Assembly: GCA_031417915.1 (NCBI GenBank)
Contig: JANOWN010000037.1
Location: 1 to 64,000, forward strand
Origin: Methylotenera_A sp031417915
GTDB lineage: Bacteria; Pseudomonadota; Gammaproteobacteria; Burkholderiales; Methylophilaceae
Direction: 5' to 3'
DNA: 64,000 bases
A program made the translations under genes and the position numbers. Each line of letters starts with the position of its first letter. Positions within the stretch are counted from its first letter, which is position 1. Below the pieces are notes generated by a model that was not told the DNA's origin, did no database searches, and saw only the letters and a program-made list of their open reading frames with translations. Below are positions 1-9,447 of the stretch, one piece after another.

Positions 1-108
1 CAAGCAGTAAAGTCGGCTTTGGACAATATGCCTGCGATGCGCGAGCCGCCACCAGAAGGTATGCCTCAGCCAATTAAGTTGCGCATTACTGCACGCAAAA
101 TGGGCTAG
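1..108 (+). CDS. C-terminal end of a TonB-like protein (5' end outside window)
   Basis: An open frame enters from the left edge and stops with TAG at 106-108, leaving 35 residues. The visible tail is rich in Pro, Glu and Met and ends LRITARKMG. It resembles the extreme C-terminus of small TonB/energy-transducer proteins that sit with ExbB/ExbD and a putative porin in betaproteobacteria. The next gene is such a porin, 26 bp downstream, which supports the reading. Too little sequence is present to exclude other periplasmic proteins. Confidence 0.45.
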   Translation, partial: QAVKSALDNMPAMREPPPEGMPQPIKLRITARKMG

Positions 109-134
109 TACATTGCAAATTAGAGAGAGTTATT

Positions 135-1775
135 ATGCTAAAACACAGTAAATTTAAAAATATGAATTTGATGTTGCTTGCATCACTTGCAGTAGGTGTG
201 ATGACCAATATAACGCTTGCAAATGCGGATGAGCGCGAGTCATTAGAACAGTTAAAAGCCACAACGACCAACTTGATAGATTTGTTGGTACAAGAAGGTG
301 TGCTACCAAAAGACAAAGCTGAAGCCATGATGAAAAAAGCTAGTCAAGACGCCGCTCAGCAAGTTAAACAAGCAAAAGCTAAAGAGGCTGAGTTGGTAAG
401 TAATGGCGAAAACAATTCACAAGAAAAGGTTGCTCAAGATGACAAATCAGTGCGTGTGCAATATGTGCCAGAGCATGTAAAAAAAGAAATGCGTGATGAG
501 ATTCAAAAAGAAGTCATGACCAAGCTTAATTACAAAGCTGGAACGCGTTTGGGACTGCCTAGTTGGATAGATAGAATCGCGTTTAATGGCGACATTCGTT
601 TACGTTATGAAAACGATTCATTTTCAAGTAATAATGCTCCAGTTGCTACATTAAACAATACTGTTAGAAATGCAAATATTGCAAACTCTACTGAAGATCG
701 CAATCGTTTTCGCGTGCGTGCTAGGCTTGGGGCAGATTTAGAAGTTAATGAATGGCTGAAAGGTGGTTTGCGATTAACTACAGGCGCACTTACTAGCCCT
801 GTAACTCCCAATCAAACTGAAGGTCTTGGGCAAGGTAAATACACTTTTGGTTTAGACCGGGTGTTTCTTGCAGCATCGCCCTACCCTTGGTTGTCAGTAG
901 TAGGTGGACGTTTTGCAAACCCATTTTTACACACAGATTTACTGTGGGATCCCGACCTAGCTTTTGATGGTTTTGCAGCTACATTCAAACCAAAGTTTAA
1001 CGATAGTTGGTCGTCATTCACCACTGTTGGTGCTTTCCCTATTGAAGAAATACAATCATCTGAAGTGAACAAGGCGAAAGATAAATGGTTGTATGCATTA
1101 CAAACTGGCATTAAGTGGCAAGCACAAAATAGGTCAACTGCCAAGCTGGGGATTGCCTATTACGACTATCAAAATGTAGAAGGCCAATCCAACCCAGCTG
1201 GTTTGGATGCTTTTTCTGGAACGGTTCCAGCGTTTAGACAGAAAGGCAACAACACATTCAATATTAATACATTGAACGGTGGCCTTCCAGGGGCTAATAA
1301 TATTGCGCTAGCATCTCAGTTTGAGTTAATAAACTTAACAGGACAGATTGATTTATTAACATTTGACCCAGTGCATGTTACGCTTACTGGTGACTACGTC
1401 AAAAATATTGGTTTTGATGAGAATGAGATTTTTAAACGCACTGGCAACCGCTACAAAGAAGAAAATGAAGGCTATCAAATGCGCTTAGATATTGGGCATA
1501 ATGGTTTTAATGGTGGAGCCACTGTTGAAGTAAAACCAAACGATTGGCAAGTCTCTCTTGCATACAAAAGACTCGAAGCCGATGCTGTTTTAGATGCCTT
1601 TACTGACTCCAACTTTCATTTGGGTGGCACAGATGCTAAAGGTTGGTTAATCGGCGGTAATTATGCGATAGATAAAAATGCTTGGGTAAGCGCAAGATAC
1701 TTTAGCGCAGATGCTATTACTGGCCTGCCTTTATCAATTGACGTTTTGTTAATTGACTTTATAGCTAAGTTTTAA
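135..1775 (+). CDS. putative porin (Porin_5-like outer-membrane beta-barrel)
   Basis: This is a 546-residue outer-membrane protein. A signal peptide covers about residues 1-31 (cleavage near LANA/DE). It is followed by a short helical region (about 32-140) and then a long beta-rich region that starts with the WIDRIAFNGDIRLRYE segment typical of 'putative porin' family members. The protein ends in Phe (IAKF), as expected for a barrel inserted by the Bam machinery. A GAGAG ribosome site precedes the ATG. The preceding TonB-like fragment suggests an ExbB-ExbD-TonB-porin unit, so energised uptake of an unknown solute is possible, but the substrate cannot be read from the sequence. Confidence 0.8.
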   Translation: MLKHSKFKNMNLMLLASLAVGVMTNITLANADERESLEQLKATTTNLIDLLVQEGVLPKDKAEAMMKKASQDAAQQVKQAKAKEAELVSNGENNSQEKVAQDDKSVRVQYVPEHVKKEMRDEIQKEVMTKLNYKAGTRLGLPSWIDRIAFNGDIRLRYENDSFSSNNAPVATLNNTVRNANIANSTEDRNRFRVRARLGADLEVNEWLKGGLRLTTGALTSPVTPNQTEGLGQGKYTFGLDRVFLAASPYPWLSVVGGRFANPFLHTDLLWDPDLAFDGFAATFKPKFNDSWSSFTTVGAFPIEEIQSSEVNKAKDKWLYALQTGIKWQAQNRSTAKLGIAYYDYQNVEGQSNPAGLDAFSGTVPAFRQKGNNTFNINTLNGGLPGANNIALASQFELINLTGQIDLLTFDPVHVTLTGDYVKNIGFDENEIFKRTGNRYKEENEGYQMRLDIGHNGFNGGATVEVKPNDWQVSLAYKRLEADAVLDAFTDSNFHLGGTDAKGWLIGGNYAIDKNAWVSARYFSADAITGLPLSIDVLLIDFIAKF

Positions 1776-1800
1776 TTTAAGGTTTTAATTGGAATTTAAA

Positions 1801-2496
1801 ATGATATTAAAACTTAACTACAAAGTGATGTTGTTAATTGTGCTCTCTTTCATGATTGGTTTTATGCAGCCAAACACTGCTTTTGCGGCAGAAAAAAAAG
1901 ATAAGTCCGCGCGTCGCGCGCAATTGATGATGCAAAAAATGAAGCAAGACATGGAAGCTGAAAAAGCTGCGATGCAGGCGCAGTTTGATACGCAAAAAAA
2001 AGAGTTGGAAGATAAGCTCAAAATTAAAGACGAAGAATTTGTGAAGCTTGATAAGCAGCTAAATACTGCAGAACGCAAAAATAAAAGTTTAGAAGCTGAA
2101 CTTAAAAAAGTGAACACGGAAAAAACTGCTTTAGAAACTAAGCTGCAGCAAACACAAGCGCAGTTGGAAACCACGCAGAAAAACTTGGCCGATTTAAAAG
2201 TGGAGCACAACCAAGCCTTGGCGGATTTGAAGTTTAACGATAATCAACGCAAGACTTTATCGACCAACTTGGCGCAGACGACTAAAGCGGTGAATGATTG
2301 CGAAGTAAAAAATAGCAAACTACACCAGTTTGGTACTGAGCTTATACAAATTTACGACAAACCAAGTAGTTATGAAGCGGCCATGCGCAAAGAGCAGTTT
2401 TTTCAATTAAAGCGCGTAGAGCTTGAAAATATTTTGCAAAATCAGCAAGATAAACTAGACGATGCGCGTTTTGTAAATAAAAAATCCGCTTACTAG
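1801..2496 (+). CDS. periplasmic coiled-coil protein of unknown function
   Basis: This 231-residue protein has a signal peptide (residues about 1-29, ending NTAFA/A) and then an almost unbroken Lys/Glu/Gln-rich coiled coil to about residue 155. A shorter Cys-containing C-terminal part follows. A TTG codon at 1789, with AAGG upstream, is an alternative start that adds four residues. I prefer the ATG at 1801 because GGA lies seven bases before it and the signal peptide begins there. It sits 25 bp after the porin and probably shares its transcript. The family is not recognised. Proteins like it accompany the TonB-porin genes, and a periplasmic scaffold role is only a guess. Confidence 0.7.
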   Translation: MILKLNYKVMLLIVLSFMIGFMQPNTAFAAEKKDKSARRAQLMMQKMKQDMEAEKAAMQAQFDTQKKELEDKLKIKDEEFVKLDKQLNTAERKNKSLEAELKKVNTEKTALETKLQQTQAQLETTQKNLADLKVEHNQALADLKFNDNQRKTLSTNLAQTTKAVNDCEVKNSKLHQFGTELIQIYDKPSSYEAAMRKEQFFQLKRVELENILQNQQDKLDDARFVNKKSAY

Positions 2497-2590
2497 TCCG
2501 TTTCGTAGTCTGCGTAATAATAGTTGTCACAAAAGAAATAATACCGTCATATTCACTGCGTAACATGCACGTTTTAGTTCAGGTTAACGC

Positions 2591-3799
2591 ATGCCAAACC
2601 CCAAGCTCAAAAAAGCACATTGTTGGTGCCTATTATCTTTATTGCCTTTAACTTGCATGGCCGAAGGCATTATCGATATTAAGCCCTACATTAGTGCGGG
2701 CGTTAATTATGATGACAATATATTTAGGTTCTCTTCACCAGCGCAGGCAAAAGCAGCGCTAAGCACATCAGACGCTTCAGATGTGATGAAACGGCTTGAG
2801 CTAGGCGTGCAGGTAGATTTAAGGTTAAGCAGGCAATTAATTAGCTTATCTTCCAACCTGAGTGAAAATAAATTCGATCGATTTGACTATCTTGATAATC
2901 GTGGAAAAGCGAACAGCTTGCGTTGGGATTGGCGTATGGGTAGTAAGCTTTATGGCGAGTTGAGTGCGAGTGAAAACGAGGCAATTGCAGGCTTTAATGA
3001 AACCAGAAGCACGGTTAAAAACTTAAGAACGATAGATCGGCAATTTGCGAGCGTCAATTGGGATTTTAAGCCAGATTGGACAATCTACGCCAGCCGCGAG
3101 CAGGTTGAATTTGAGAATGAATCAACTAGCTCACAGGTGTTGAATCGAGAGGATGAAATTACTGAAGGTGGAATTCGCTTTCTAAGTCCGCTCAATACGC
3201 AGCTGGGGCTGGCTTACCGAGTTGCAGATGCGACGTTTCCCAACAGAGCTGGTCTAGTGAAATTATTTTTTGGCGATGCAAGTAGCCAAAAAGAAGCGAT
3301 ATTGACGGCGGCTTGGATGCCAGGCGCTAAAACTAAAATTTCCACACGTTTATCGCATGTCAATTTGAAGCGCAACACCTCATCAAGCCGCGATTTTAGT
3401 GGTTTTAGTCAGCGTTTTGGCTTGAATTATCAAGCGACTGATAAAGTTAATCTCAACATGGCGGCTTATCAAGTCGTGTCGCCGGTGGATGACGTGCTCT
3501 CGACTTATGTGAAGTCGAAAGGCGTTGATTTTAGTCCAACTTGGAACATCTCCAGCAAAGTTGCATTAAGCGGAAATTTGGCTTATTCGGAAAACACTTA
3601 TTTAGGCAGCGCGGGCATTTCAAATAGTAATGAAGAGCGGCTTGATGAATCAACCCTAGCGGGACTAACGCTAGTTTACGCGCCCACGCAAAAGTCATTG
3701 GTGCAACTGCAATATCAAGGCGAGAAGCGCACCTCCAATATTGTTAACGGAGATTATGAGTTTAACAATATCAATTTTCTAGTCCGCTATAGTTTTTAG
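2591..3799 (+). CDS. epsL: EpsL-type outer-membrane protein of exopolysaccharide cluster
   Basis: A 402-residue protein with a signal peptide (about 1-24, LTCMA/EG) followed by repeated amphipathic beta strands and a terminal Phe (LVRYSF), i.e. a predicted outer-membrane beta-barrel. The segment ISAGVNYDDNIFR near the mature N-terminus is typical of EpsL, the outer-membrane component named in the methanolan cluster of Methylobacillus. EpsL is thought to take part in polysaccharide passage across the outer membrane. It is followed by epsD, epsE, epsF and epsG in the conserved order, which supports the assignment. A CAGG element lies a few bases before the ATG. Confidence 0.8.
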   Translation: MPNPKLKKAHCWCLLSLLPLTCMAEGIIDIKPYISAGVNYDDNIFRFSSPAQAKAALSTSDASDVMKRLELGVQVDLRLSRQLISLSSNLSENKFDRFDYLDNRGKANSLRWDWRMGSKLYGELSASENEAIAGFNETRSTVKNLRTIDRQFASVNWDFKPDWTIYASREQVEFENESTSSQVLNREDEITEGGIRFLSPLNTQLGLAYRVADATFPNRAGLVKLFFGDASSQKEAILTAAWMPGAKTKISTRLSHVNLKRNTSSSRDFSGFSQRFGLNYQATDKVNLNMAAYQVVSPVDDVLSTYVKSKGVDFSPTWNISSKVALSGNLAYSENTYLGSAGISNSNEERLDESTLAGLTLVYAPTQKSLVQLQYQGEKRTSNIVNGDYEFNNINFLVRYSF

Positions 3800-3865
3800 C
3801 AGCAGATTTCCCACTGAACAAGTAAAGCTATTTTTTAAAAGTGATTTAGTTTAATTAAAAACACC

Positions 3866-3902
3866 TGCCCTGCAACCCGCATGGATATTGGTCTGCAGGG
3901 CA
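3866..3902 (-). repeat. intergenic hairpin repeat, module B (copy 1)
   Basis: TGCCCTGCA (3866-3874) and TGCAGGGCA (3894-3902) form a 9-bp stem around a 19-nt loop that contains GCATGGATATTGG. The same unit occurs at 36538-36574 in this orientation, and in the opposite orientation at about 30272-30308, 32489-32525 and 56705-56740. Here it lies just after epsL and before epsD, so it may end or attenuate epsL transcription. No poly-T tract follows the stem. Confidence 0.75.
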
Positions 3903-4050
3903 TCTATTTTAGCAATAAATATGAGCAAAAGTGAATGCATAAATGAGAAGTTAGTGTCCACTTTTTCACGAATATTACGCATATTTGACATATTAAAGTC
4001 ATATTTTCTCCTTATAGTAAGTGACCGTTAGAAATCAAAGAAAGCTTAAT

Positions 4051-5043
4051 ATGCGCCCGATCAATCAATTCCTATTTTTGCTGTTAATTGGCAGTTCTGT
4101 TGTGCTTACTTCGTGCGGGAAAAAAGAAGAAGATGAAGCAAAAAAATCTGACACGCAAGTTGTGGCAAAAGTGAATGGCGATGAAATCACCATTCACCAA
4201 GTTAATTTTCAACTACAGCGCATGGGTCAGATGAATGAAGCGCAAGCCAAGCTGGCTGGAAAGCAAGTATTGGCGAGGCTGGTGGAGATGCAGCTTTTAA
4301 AGCAAAAAGCCATCGAGACAAAATTAGATAAAGACCCCGCCGTTTTGCAGGCAATGGAGTCGTCTAAAGATCAGATGTTAGCGCAGGCTTATTTAGAAAA
4401 GCTGATGACTAAAACACCAAAAGCCTCTACTGCGGAAATTGATAGTTTTTATAAAGAGCATCCAGAATTGTTTGAAAATAGGCGCGTATTTCGTTTGCAA
4501 GAGCTCGTTGTCAGTGTCAATAAAGACAAGCTTGCGGAAACTGAAGCAAGCTTAAAAGAGATTAAAGGTATCAATGAAATTGCAACTTGGTTAAAAGATA
4601 AAAACCTCCTTTTTACTATCAACAGCAATGTAAAAGCGGCTGAGCAATTGCCTTTGGAATTGCTCAAAAAATTGCAGGTGCTTAAAGATGGTGAAGTATT
4701 AATTGTATCAACAGGCAATGGGCTCAATGTGGTGCATATTGCTGCTTCTCAAGTCACGCCAATTACGCGCGCTAAGGCAACGCCAGTGATCGAGCAATAC
4801 TTTTTTAATCAGAACAAAACCAAACTTGCTCAACAAGAAATGGTTGCGCTGAATGAAAAAGCAAAAATTGAGTTTGTAGGTGCATTTAAAGACATGAAAA
4901 AATCTGAATTAACGCAGCCACAAGCAGTTCAGCCAGCGCCAGTGAAGACCAAGGCAACGACAGATACGCCAACGGCAAGCAAAAAATCAGACGAGCAAAA
5001 TGCGACAGCAGCAAGCATAGAAAAAGGCTTATCTGGCCTTTAA
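4051..5043 (+). CDS. epsD: EpsD-type peptidyl-prolyl cis-trans isomerase lipoprotein
   Basis: A 330-residue lipoprotein: a short hydrophobic leader ends in a lipobox (LTSC, Cys at residue 22). It is followed by a charged linker and a SurA/parvulin-like arrangement, with an N-terminal helical chaperone region (VVAKVNGDEITIHQV) and then a PPIase-like region around residues 135-235. The EpsD family of exopolysaccharide clusters has this layout. A GTG at 4021 would lengthen the protein by ten residues; the ATG at 4051 is preferred because the lipoprotein leader starts there. The C-terminal 50 residues are Ala/Thr/Lys-rich and look unstructured. It probably helps fold envelope components such as EpsE or EpsL (inference). 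Confidence 0.78.
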   Translation: MRPINQFLFLLLIGSSVVLTSCGKKEEDEAKKSDTQVVAKVNGDEITIHQVNFQLQRMGQMNEAQAKLAGKQVLARLVEMQLLKQKAIETKLDKDPAVLQAMESSKDQMLAQAYLEKLMTKTPKASTAEIDSFYKEHPELFENRRVFRLQELVVSVNKDKLAETEASLKEIKGINEIATWLKDKNLLFTINSNVKAAEQLPLELLKKLQVLKDGEVLIVSTGNGLNVVHIAASQVTPITRAKATPVIEQYFFNQNKTKLAQQEMVALNEKAKIEFVGAFKDMKKSELTQPQAVQPAPVKTKATTDTPTASKKSDEQNATAASIEKGLSGL

Positions 5044-5047
5044 TCAA

Positions 5048-6133
5048 ATGAATAAGTATCGAGATAGAAGTGAGCCTGTGTTGAAATTAAAAAAATACTT
5101 AAGCAGTTTTTTCGCATGCGTAATGCTGTTGTTGATGGGCGCTTGGCTGAATACGGCCGTGGCAGAAGACGCTAATTACCTTTTAGGCTCGGGCGATATG
5201 CTTAAAATCAGCGTCTATAACAATCCAGATTTAATACTGGAAACGCGCGTGAGTGAGCGCGGTATGATTACTTTCCCTTTAATTGGAGAGGTGCAGGTGG
5301 CAGGCATTACCGCATCTGCCGCAGAAAAGAAAATTGCAAAATTGCTGGAAACGGGCAACTTTGTGAAACAACCGCAGGTGAATCTTCTAGTAACGCAGTT
5401 TCAGAGCAAAATGGTTTCTGTGCTTGGCAGTGTGCTTAAGCCTGGGCGTTATCCTCTAGAGCGCGCTACCAATATTGCTGATTTGCTGGCGCTAGTCGGC
5501 GGCGCTACCGCAGACGGCTCTGACTTAGTGACAATCATCGGAAAAACAGGCAAGAAGGAATACGACCTGCATAACATTGTCGGCAAAGGTGAGAACGCAC
5601 AAAATGTGCCGTTGGAAGGCGGCGAGATTGTTTATGTACAAGCACGCGATGTTTCCATAATGGGACAAGTGAATCGCCCAGGCAAGTATGCGGTAACTGG
5701 TGGCGTGCGTACTTTGGGCGATTTTCTCAGCGTAGCTGGCGGCATTAATCCTGGCGGCTCAGACACTGTGACTGTCACCACGTTTCGTGATGGTAAGCAA
5801 AATCGCTTTGAAGTGGATATTGAAAACTTGTTTCGCACGGGCAATAACGCCGCCAATATTGAGCTTACTAGCGGTGATACTGTTTACGTGCCGCGTGCGC
5901 CTATGGTGTATATCTATGGAGAAGTGCAGCGTCCAGGCTCGTTCCGTATCGAGCGCAATATGACGGTAATCCAAGCCTTAGCGCAAGGTGGCGGCTTAAC
6001 GCCGCGTGGCACACAGCGCAATATTGAGCTACATAGGCGCAATGCAAAAGGTGGGGTAGAGAAGTTATCGCCTGCGCTAACCGATTTAGTACAACAGGAC
6101 GATGTACTTTACGTACAAGAAAGCCTGTTCTAG
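5048..6133 (+). CDS. epsE: EpsE polysaccharide export protein (Wza-like)
   Basis: A 361-residue periplasmic/outer-membrane export protein. After a signal peptide (cleavage near AVAE/DA) comes the polysaccharide export domain (YLLGSGDMLKISVYN...), then three SLBB repeats starting near residues 118 (VSVLGSVLKPGRYPL), 198 (VSIMGQVNRPGKYAV) and 283 (VYIYGEVQRPGSF). Unlike Escherichia coli Wza there is no lipobox cysteine. That fits the EpsE type, which pairs with a barrel protein such as EpsL instead of forming its own lipidated pore. A GTG a few codons in is an alternative start. The gene starts 4 bp after epsD and runs into epsF with a 9-bp gap. Confidence 0.88.
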   Translation: MNKYRDRSEPVLKLKKYLSSFFACVMLLLMGAWLNTAVAEDANYLLGSGDMLKISVYNNPDLILETRVSERGMITFPLIGEVQVAGITASAAEKKIAKLLETGNFVKQPQVNLLVTQFQSKMVSVLGSVLKPGRYPLERATNIADLLALVGGATADGSDLVTIIGKTGKKEYDLHNIVGKGENAQNVPLEGGEIVYVQARDVSIMGQVNRPGKYAVTGGVRTLGDFLSVAGGINPGGSDTVTVTTFRDGKQNRFEVDIENLFRTGNNAANIELTSGDTVYVPRAPMVYIYGEVQRPGSFRIERNMTVIQALAQGGGLTPRGTQRNIELHRRNAKGGVEKLSPALTDLVQQDDVLYVQESLF

Positions 6134-6142
6134 GAATCCATT

Positions 6143-7546
6143 ATGAATTTAACCCAGTTTTTACTTATTCTAAAAGCGCGCGCCAAAATTGTCTTAGCTG
6201 TGATCGGCTTGGTTGTATTGGCGACCCTTGTGATTAATTTGCTGTTGCCCAAGATATACAAGGCCACGACCTCGCTGGTGCTCAATTATAAAGGTGTTGA
6301 TCCTGTCACGGGACTTAGTGTGCCTGCGCAGTTAATGCCAGGTTATATGGCCACACAGATTGATATTATTACCAGTCGCAATGTAGCTTTGAAAGTAGTC
6401 GAGCAACTCAAATTTGCTGAGAATCGATCTGCACAAAAGCAATTTACGGATGCGACTGGCGGTAAAGGCGATATTCGAACATGGTTTGCGGACAAGCTAC
6501 TAGGTGGTCTTGAGGCGAAACCATCGCGCGAAAGTAGCGTGATTGAGATTTCTTTTAGTGGCACAGATCCTGAGTTTGCGGCGGCGCTGGCGAATGCTTT
6601 TGCCGAGGCTTATCAGCAGACCAACATTCAGCTCAAAGCGGAACCATCACAAAGAGCCTCAGAGTTTTTAGGCGAAAAGACCAAAGCCTTGCGTGCTAAT
6701 TTAGAAGAAGCCAATGCCAGAATGTCGATATACCAGCAAGAAAAAGGCTTGACCAGTGTGATGGGTAATTTGGATGTGGAAAGTGCGCGTTTGAACGAAT
6801 TGTCATCTCAATTAGTGGCCGCGCAGTCGCAGAATTTTGATTCCGCTTCACGCCAGCAGCGCACGCGTGGCAATGGTGATGAATCGCCTGACCTAGCGGC
6901 TAATCCCATTGTGCAGAATTTAAAAATAGCGATTACCCAAGCCGAATCCAAATTCTCCGAGATGTCGCAGCGTCTTGGCTCAAGCCATCCGCAATATCAA
7001 TCTGCCGAGGCGGAGTTAAATAAACTCAAAAGTCAGCTGCAAGAGCAAACTCGTAAAGCGACTACTTCTATTGGCGGCACGGCGCGTATCAGCCAGCAGA
7101 TGGAGTCTGAGCTTAGAGCCTCTGTAATAGCCCAGAAGGCGCGCGTGCTGGAACTTAACCGTTCTAGAGATGAGCTTTCGGTGTTGCAACGCGATGTAGA
7201 AAATGCACAGCGCGCAGTGGATTTAGCCAGTCAGCGCTTTACCCAGACGGCGATAGAAGGCAGTGTGAATCAGGCCGACATTGCGGTGCTTAACCCTGCT
7301 GTAGCCCCACAAAATCGCGCTAGTCCGAGAATTTTATTTAATCTCATATTAGCTGGATTTCTTGGCACCATACTAGGCGTAGCGGCAGGATTGCTGGCAG
7401 AGATGAGAGACAGACGCGTACGCAGCCGTGAAGACATTAGCGAGCTACTTGAGATACCCGTTTTGGCCGTTATCAAGAGTAAGAAACCTAAAAAAACCGC
7501 TAAAGAATTGTTCGGCTTATCACGTAGCTTTCTCAAGGCTGCCTGA
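6143..7546 (+). CDS. epsF: EpsF chain-length determinant (Wzz/Wzc N-part-like)
   Basis: A 467-residue inner-membrane protein with the Wzz-type layout. It has a first membrane helix at about residues 13-35, a large periplasmic coiled-coil-rich domain, and a second membrane helix near residues 395-420 followed by a short cytoplasmic tail (AEMRDRRVRSREDI). Such proteins set polymer length and act with a cytoplasmic tyrosine-kinase-like ATPase, here the next gene epsG, which begins 10 bp downstream. The split of the Wzc function into EpsF plus EpsG is characteristic of this cluster type. Confidence 0.87.
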   Translation: MNLTQFLLILKARAKIVLAVIGLVVLATLVINLLLPKIYKATTSLVLNYKGVDPVTGLSVPAQLMPGYMATQIDIITSRNVALKVVEQLKFAENRSAQKQFTDATGGKGDIRTWFADKLLGGLEAKPSRESSVIEISFSGTDPEFAAALANAFAEAYQQTNIQLKAEPSQRASEFLGEKTKALRANLEEANARMSIYQQEKGLTSVMGNLDVESARLNELSSQLVAAQSQNFDSASRQQRTRGNGDESPDLAANPIVQNLKIAITQAESKFSEMSQRLGSSHPQYQSAEAELNKLKSQLQEQTRKATTSIGGTARISQQMESELRASVIAQKARVLELNRSRDELSVLQRDVENAQRAVDLASQRFTQTAIEGSVNQADIAVLNPAVAPQNRASPRILFNLILAGFLGTILGVAAGLLAEMRDRRVRSREDISELLEIPVLAVIKSKKPKKTAKELFGLSRSFLKAA

Positions 7547-7556
7547 GGAAAAAACT

Positions 7557-8309
7557 ATGCAAAATAATACTGTGACGCAACTCAATTCGCCAGCTTTAAA
7601 AATTCAAACGCTGGAAACCATGCAAGCGAAAAGTAATGGCGCAAGCCACGGAACTGACTTTGGTCATCAACGGCTTAGCCCAGAACTTATCGCTATTTCT
7701 CAACCCTATGCGCCACAGGTAGAAGCATTGCGGGTGCTTCGCGGCCAGTTGATGATGCGCTGGTTTAACGATGGGCATCAATCTTTGGCCATCGTAAGCG
7801 CTAAAGCAGGCGATGGATGCAGTTTTTTAGCGGCTAATTTAGCGGTGGTATTTGCACAATTAGGGCAACGCACTTTGCTTGTGGATGCTAATTTGCGCGA
7901 TCCGCGTCAGCATCACATTTTTAAGTTAAAAGCCAATAGTGGCCTCTCAGATATTTTAGCTGGTCGAGCAGATTTAAATTCGGCCATTCAGATGGAATCA
8001 ATTGAAAATCTCTCAGTGCTTGGCGCAGGTACGGGCACAGGTGCGGTAGCTTCCAATCCCTTAGAGCTGCTAAGTCGAGCAAGTTTCAAAGTGCTCATGA
8101 AGCAGGCGGCAGCTCAATATGGTGTTGTGCTTGTTGACACTACGCCCGTAACGATTACCGCCGACGCGCAGGCCACAGTTGCCCAGTGCGGCAGTGCCTT
8201 GCTGGTTTCTCGGCTTAATCACAGCAAGCTCTCTGATTTGACTGAGATGCGCGACCAGATTGCCATCACAGGCGTTCAAATAGTAGGCAGCGTGATTAAC
8301 GACTTTTAG
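7557..8309 (+). CDS. epsG: EpsG, tyrosine-kinase-like ATPase partner of EpsF
   Basis: A 250-residue cytoplasmic P-loop protein of the BY-kinase/ParA-like class, matching EpsG. I placed the start at the ATG at 7557 because GAGGA lies just upstream and the previous stop ends at 7546; the open frame itself extends further into epsF. The Walker A region reads SAKAGDGCSFLAAN, so the usual lysine of GxGK[ST] is cysteine. The A' motif is LLVDANLRDPRQ and Walker B is VVLVDTTPV. There is no C-terminal tyrosine cluster. The protein probably modulates EpsF-controlled chain length; whether it binds ATP normally is open. Confidence 0.82.
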   Translation: MQNNTVTQLNSPALKIQTLETMQAKSNGASHGTDFGHQRLSPELIAISQPYAPQVEALRVLRGQLMMRWFNDGHQSLAIVSAKAGDGCSFLAANLAVVFAQLGQRTLLVDANLRDPRQHHIFKLKANSGLSDILAGRADLNSAIQMESIENLSVLGAGTGTGAVASNPLELLSRASFKVLMKQAAAQYGVVLVDTTPVTITADAQATVAQCGSALLVSRLNHSKLSDLTEMRDQIAITGVQIVGSVINDF

Positions 8310-8359
8310 TAGCACGCTAATTTAACACCGCTTTTACACTCATATCGAAATGTTTATCA

Positions 8360-9442
8360 ATGACTAAAGTCGCACTCATCACAGGCATCACAGGGCAAGA
8401 CGGTTCCTATTTAGCTGAATTTTTGCTTGGCAAAGGCTATATCGTACATGGCGTAAAACGCCGCGCCTCATCGTTTAATACCGACCGCATCGACCACTTA
8501 TATCAAGACCCGCATGTCAATAACAAAAATTTTGTGTTGCATTATGGCGACTTAACCGACTCGACCAATTTAATCCGCATTATCCAGCAAACACAGCCGG
8601 ATGAGATTTACAACCTAGCCGCCATGAGCCATGTTGCGGTGAGTTTTGAAATGCCAGAATACACCGCCAATGCCGATGGTATTGGCACTTTGCGTATTTT
8701 AGAAGCCATTAGAATTTTGGGCATGGAGAAAAAAACCAAGTTCTACCAAGCATCCACTTCAGAACTTTATGGCTTGGTGCAAGAAACCCCACAAAAAGAA
8801 ACTACGCCATTCTACCCTCGCAGCCCTTACGCAGTGGCCAAACTTTACGCCTACTGGATTACTGTCAATTATCGTGAAGCGTATGGCATTTATGCCTGTA
8901 ACGGCATCCTGTTTAACCACGAAAGCCCGGTACGCGGCGAAACCTTCGTCACCCGCAAAATCACCCGCGCGCTAGCCCGCATAAATCTTGGTCTGCAGGA
9001 CTGTTTATATTTAGGCAATATGGACGCGCTACGCGATTGGGGGCACGCCAAAGACTATGTCGAAATGCAATGGTTGATGCTACAACAAGATACCCCAGAA
9101 GACTTTGTCATCGCAACAGGCGTGCAATACAGCGTGCGTGACTTTGTCAATGCGGCGGCTAAAGAGCTGAACATGCAAATTACTTGGCGCGGCACAGGCG
9201 TGGAAGAAAAAGGCTATTGGCAAGATAAATGTATCGTGCAAGTAGATTCGCGCTATTTCCGCCCGACTGAAGTAGAGACGCTGCTTGGCGACCCAAGCAA
9301 AGCCAAACAAAAACTCGGCTGGACACCAAAAATCACATTTCATGAACTGGTCGCTGAAATGGTGCGAGAAGATTACAAATCCGCCCAGCGTGATGAGCTG
9401 ATTAAAGAGCATGGTTATCAAGCCATGGATTATCACGAGTAA
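8360..9442 (+). CDS. gmd: GDP-mannose 4,6-dehydratase
   Basis: A 360-residue short-chain dehydrogenase/reductase-fold enzyme converting GDP-D-mannose to GDP-4-dehydro-6-deoxy-D-mannose, the first step to GDP-L-fucose. The N-terminal nucleotide-binding motif GITGQDGSYLAEFL, the STSELYG segment and the active-site YAVAK (Tyr-xxx-Lys) are intact, and the length is typical of Gmd. It is followed by fcl after 5 bp, so the two steps are co-transcribed. The GDP-mannose would come from manC at the end of the cluster (25406-26884). Confidence 0.95.
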   Translation: MTKVALITGITGQDGSYLAEFLLGKGYIVHGVKRRASSFNTDRIDHLYQDPHVNNKNFVLHYGDLTDSTNLIRIIQQTQPDEIYNLAAMSHVAVSFEMPEYTANADGIGTLRILEAIRILGMEKKTKFYQASTSELYGLVQETPQKETTPFYPRSPYAVAKLYAYWITVNYREAYGIYACNGILFNHESPVRGETFVTRKITRALARINLGLQDCLYLGNMDALRDWGHAKDYVEMQWLMLQQDTPEDFVIATGVQYSVRDFVNAAAKELNMQITWRGTGVEEKGYWQDKCIVQVDSRYFRPTEVETLLGDPSKAKQKLGWTPKITFHELVAEMVREDYKSAQRDELIKEHGYQAMDYHE

Positions 9443-9447
9443 ATCAA

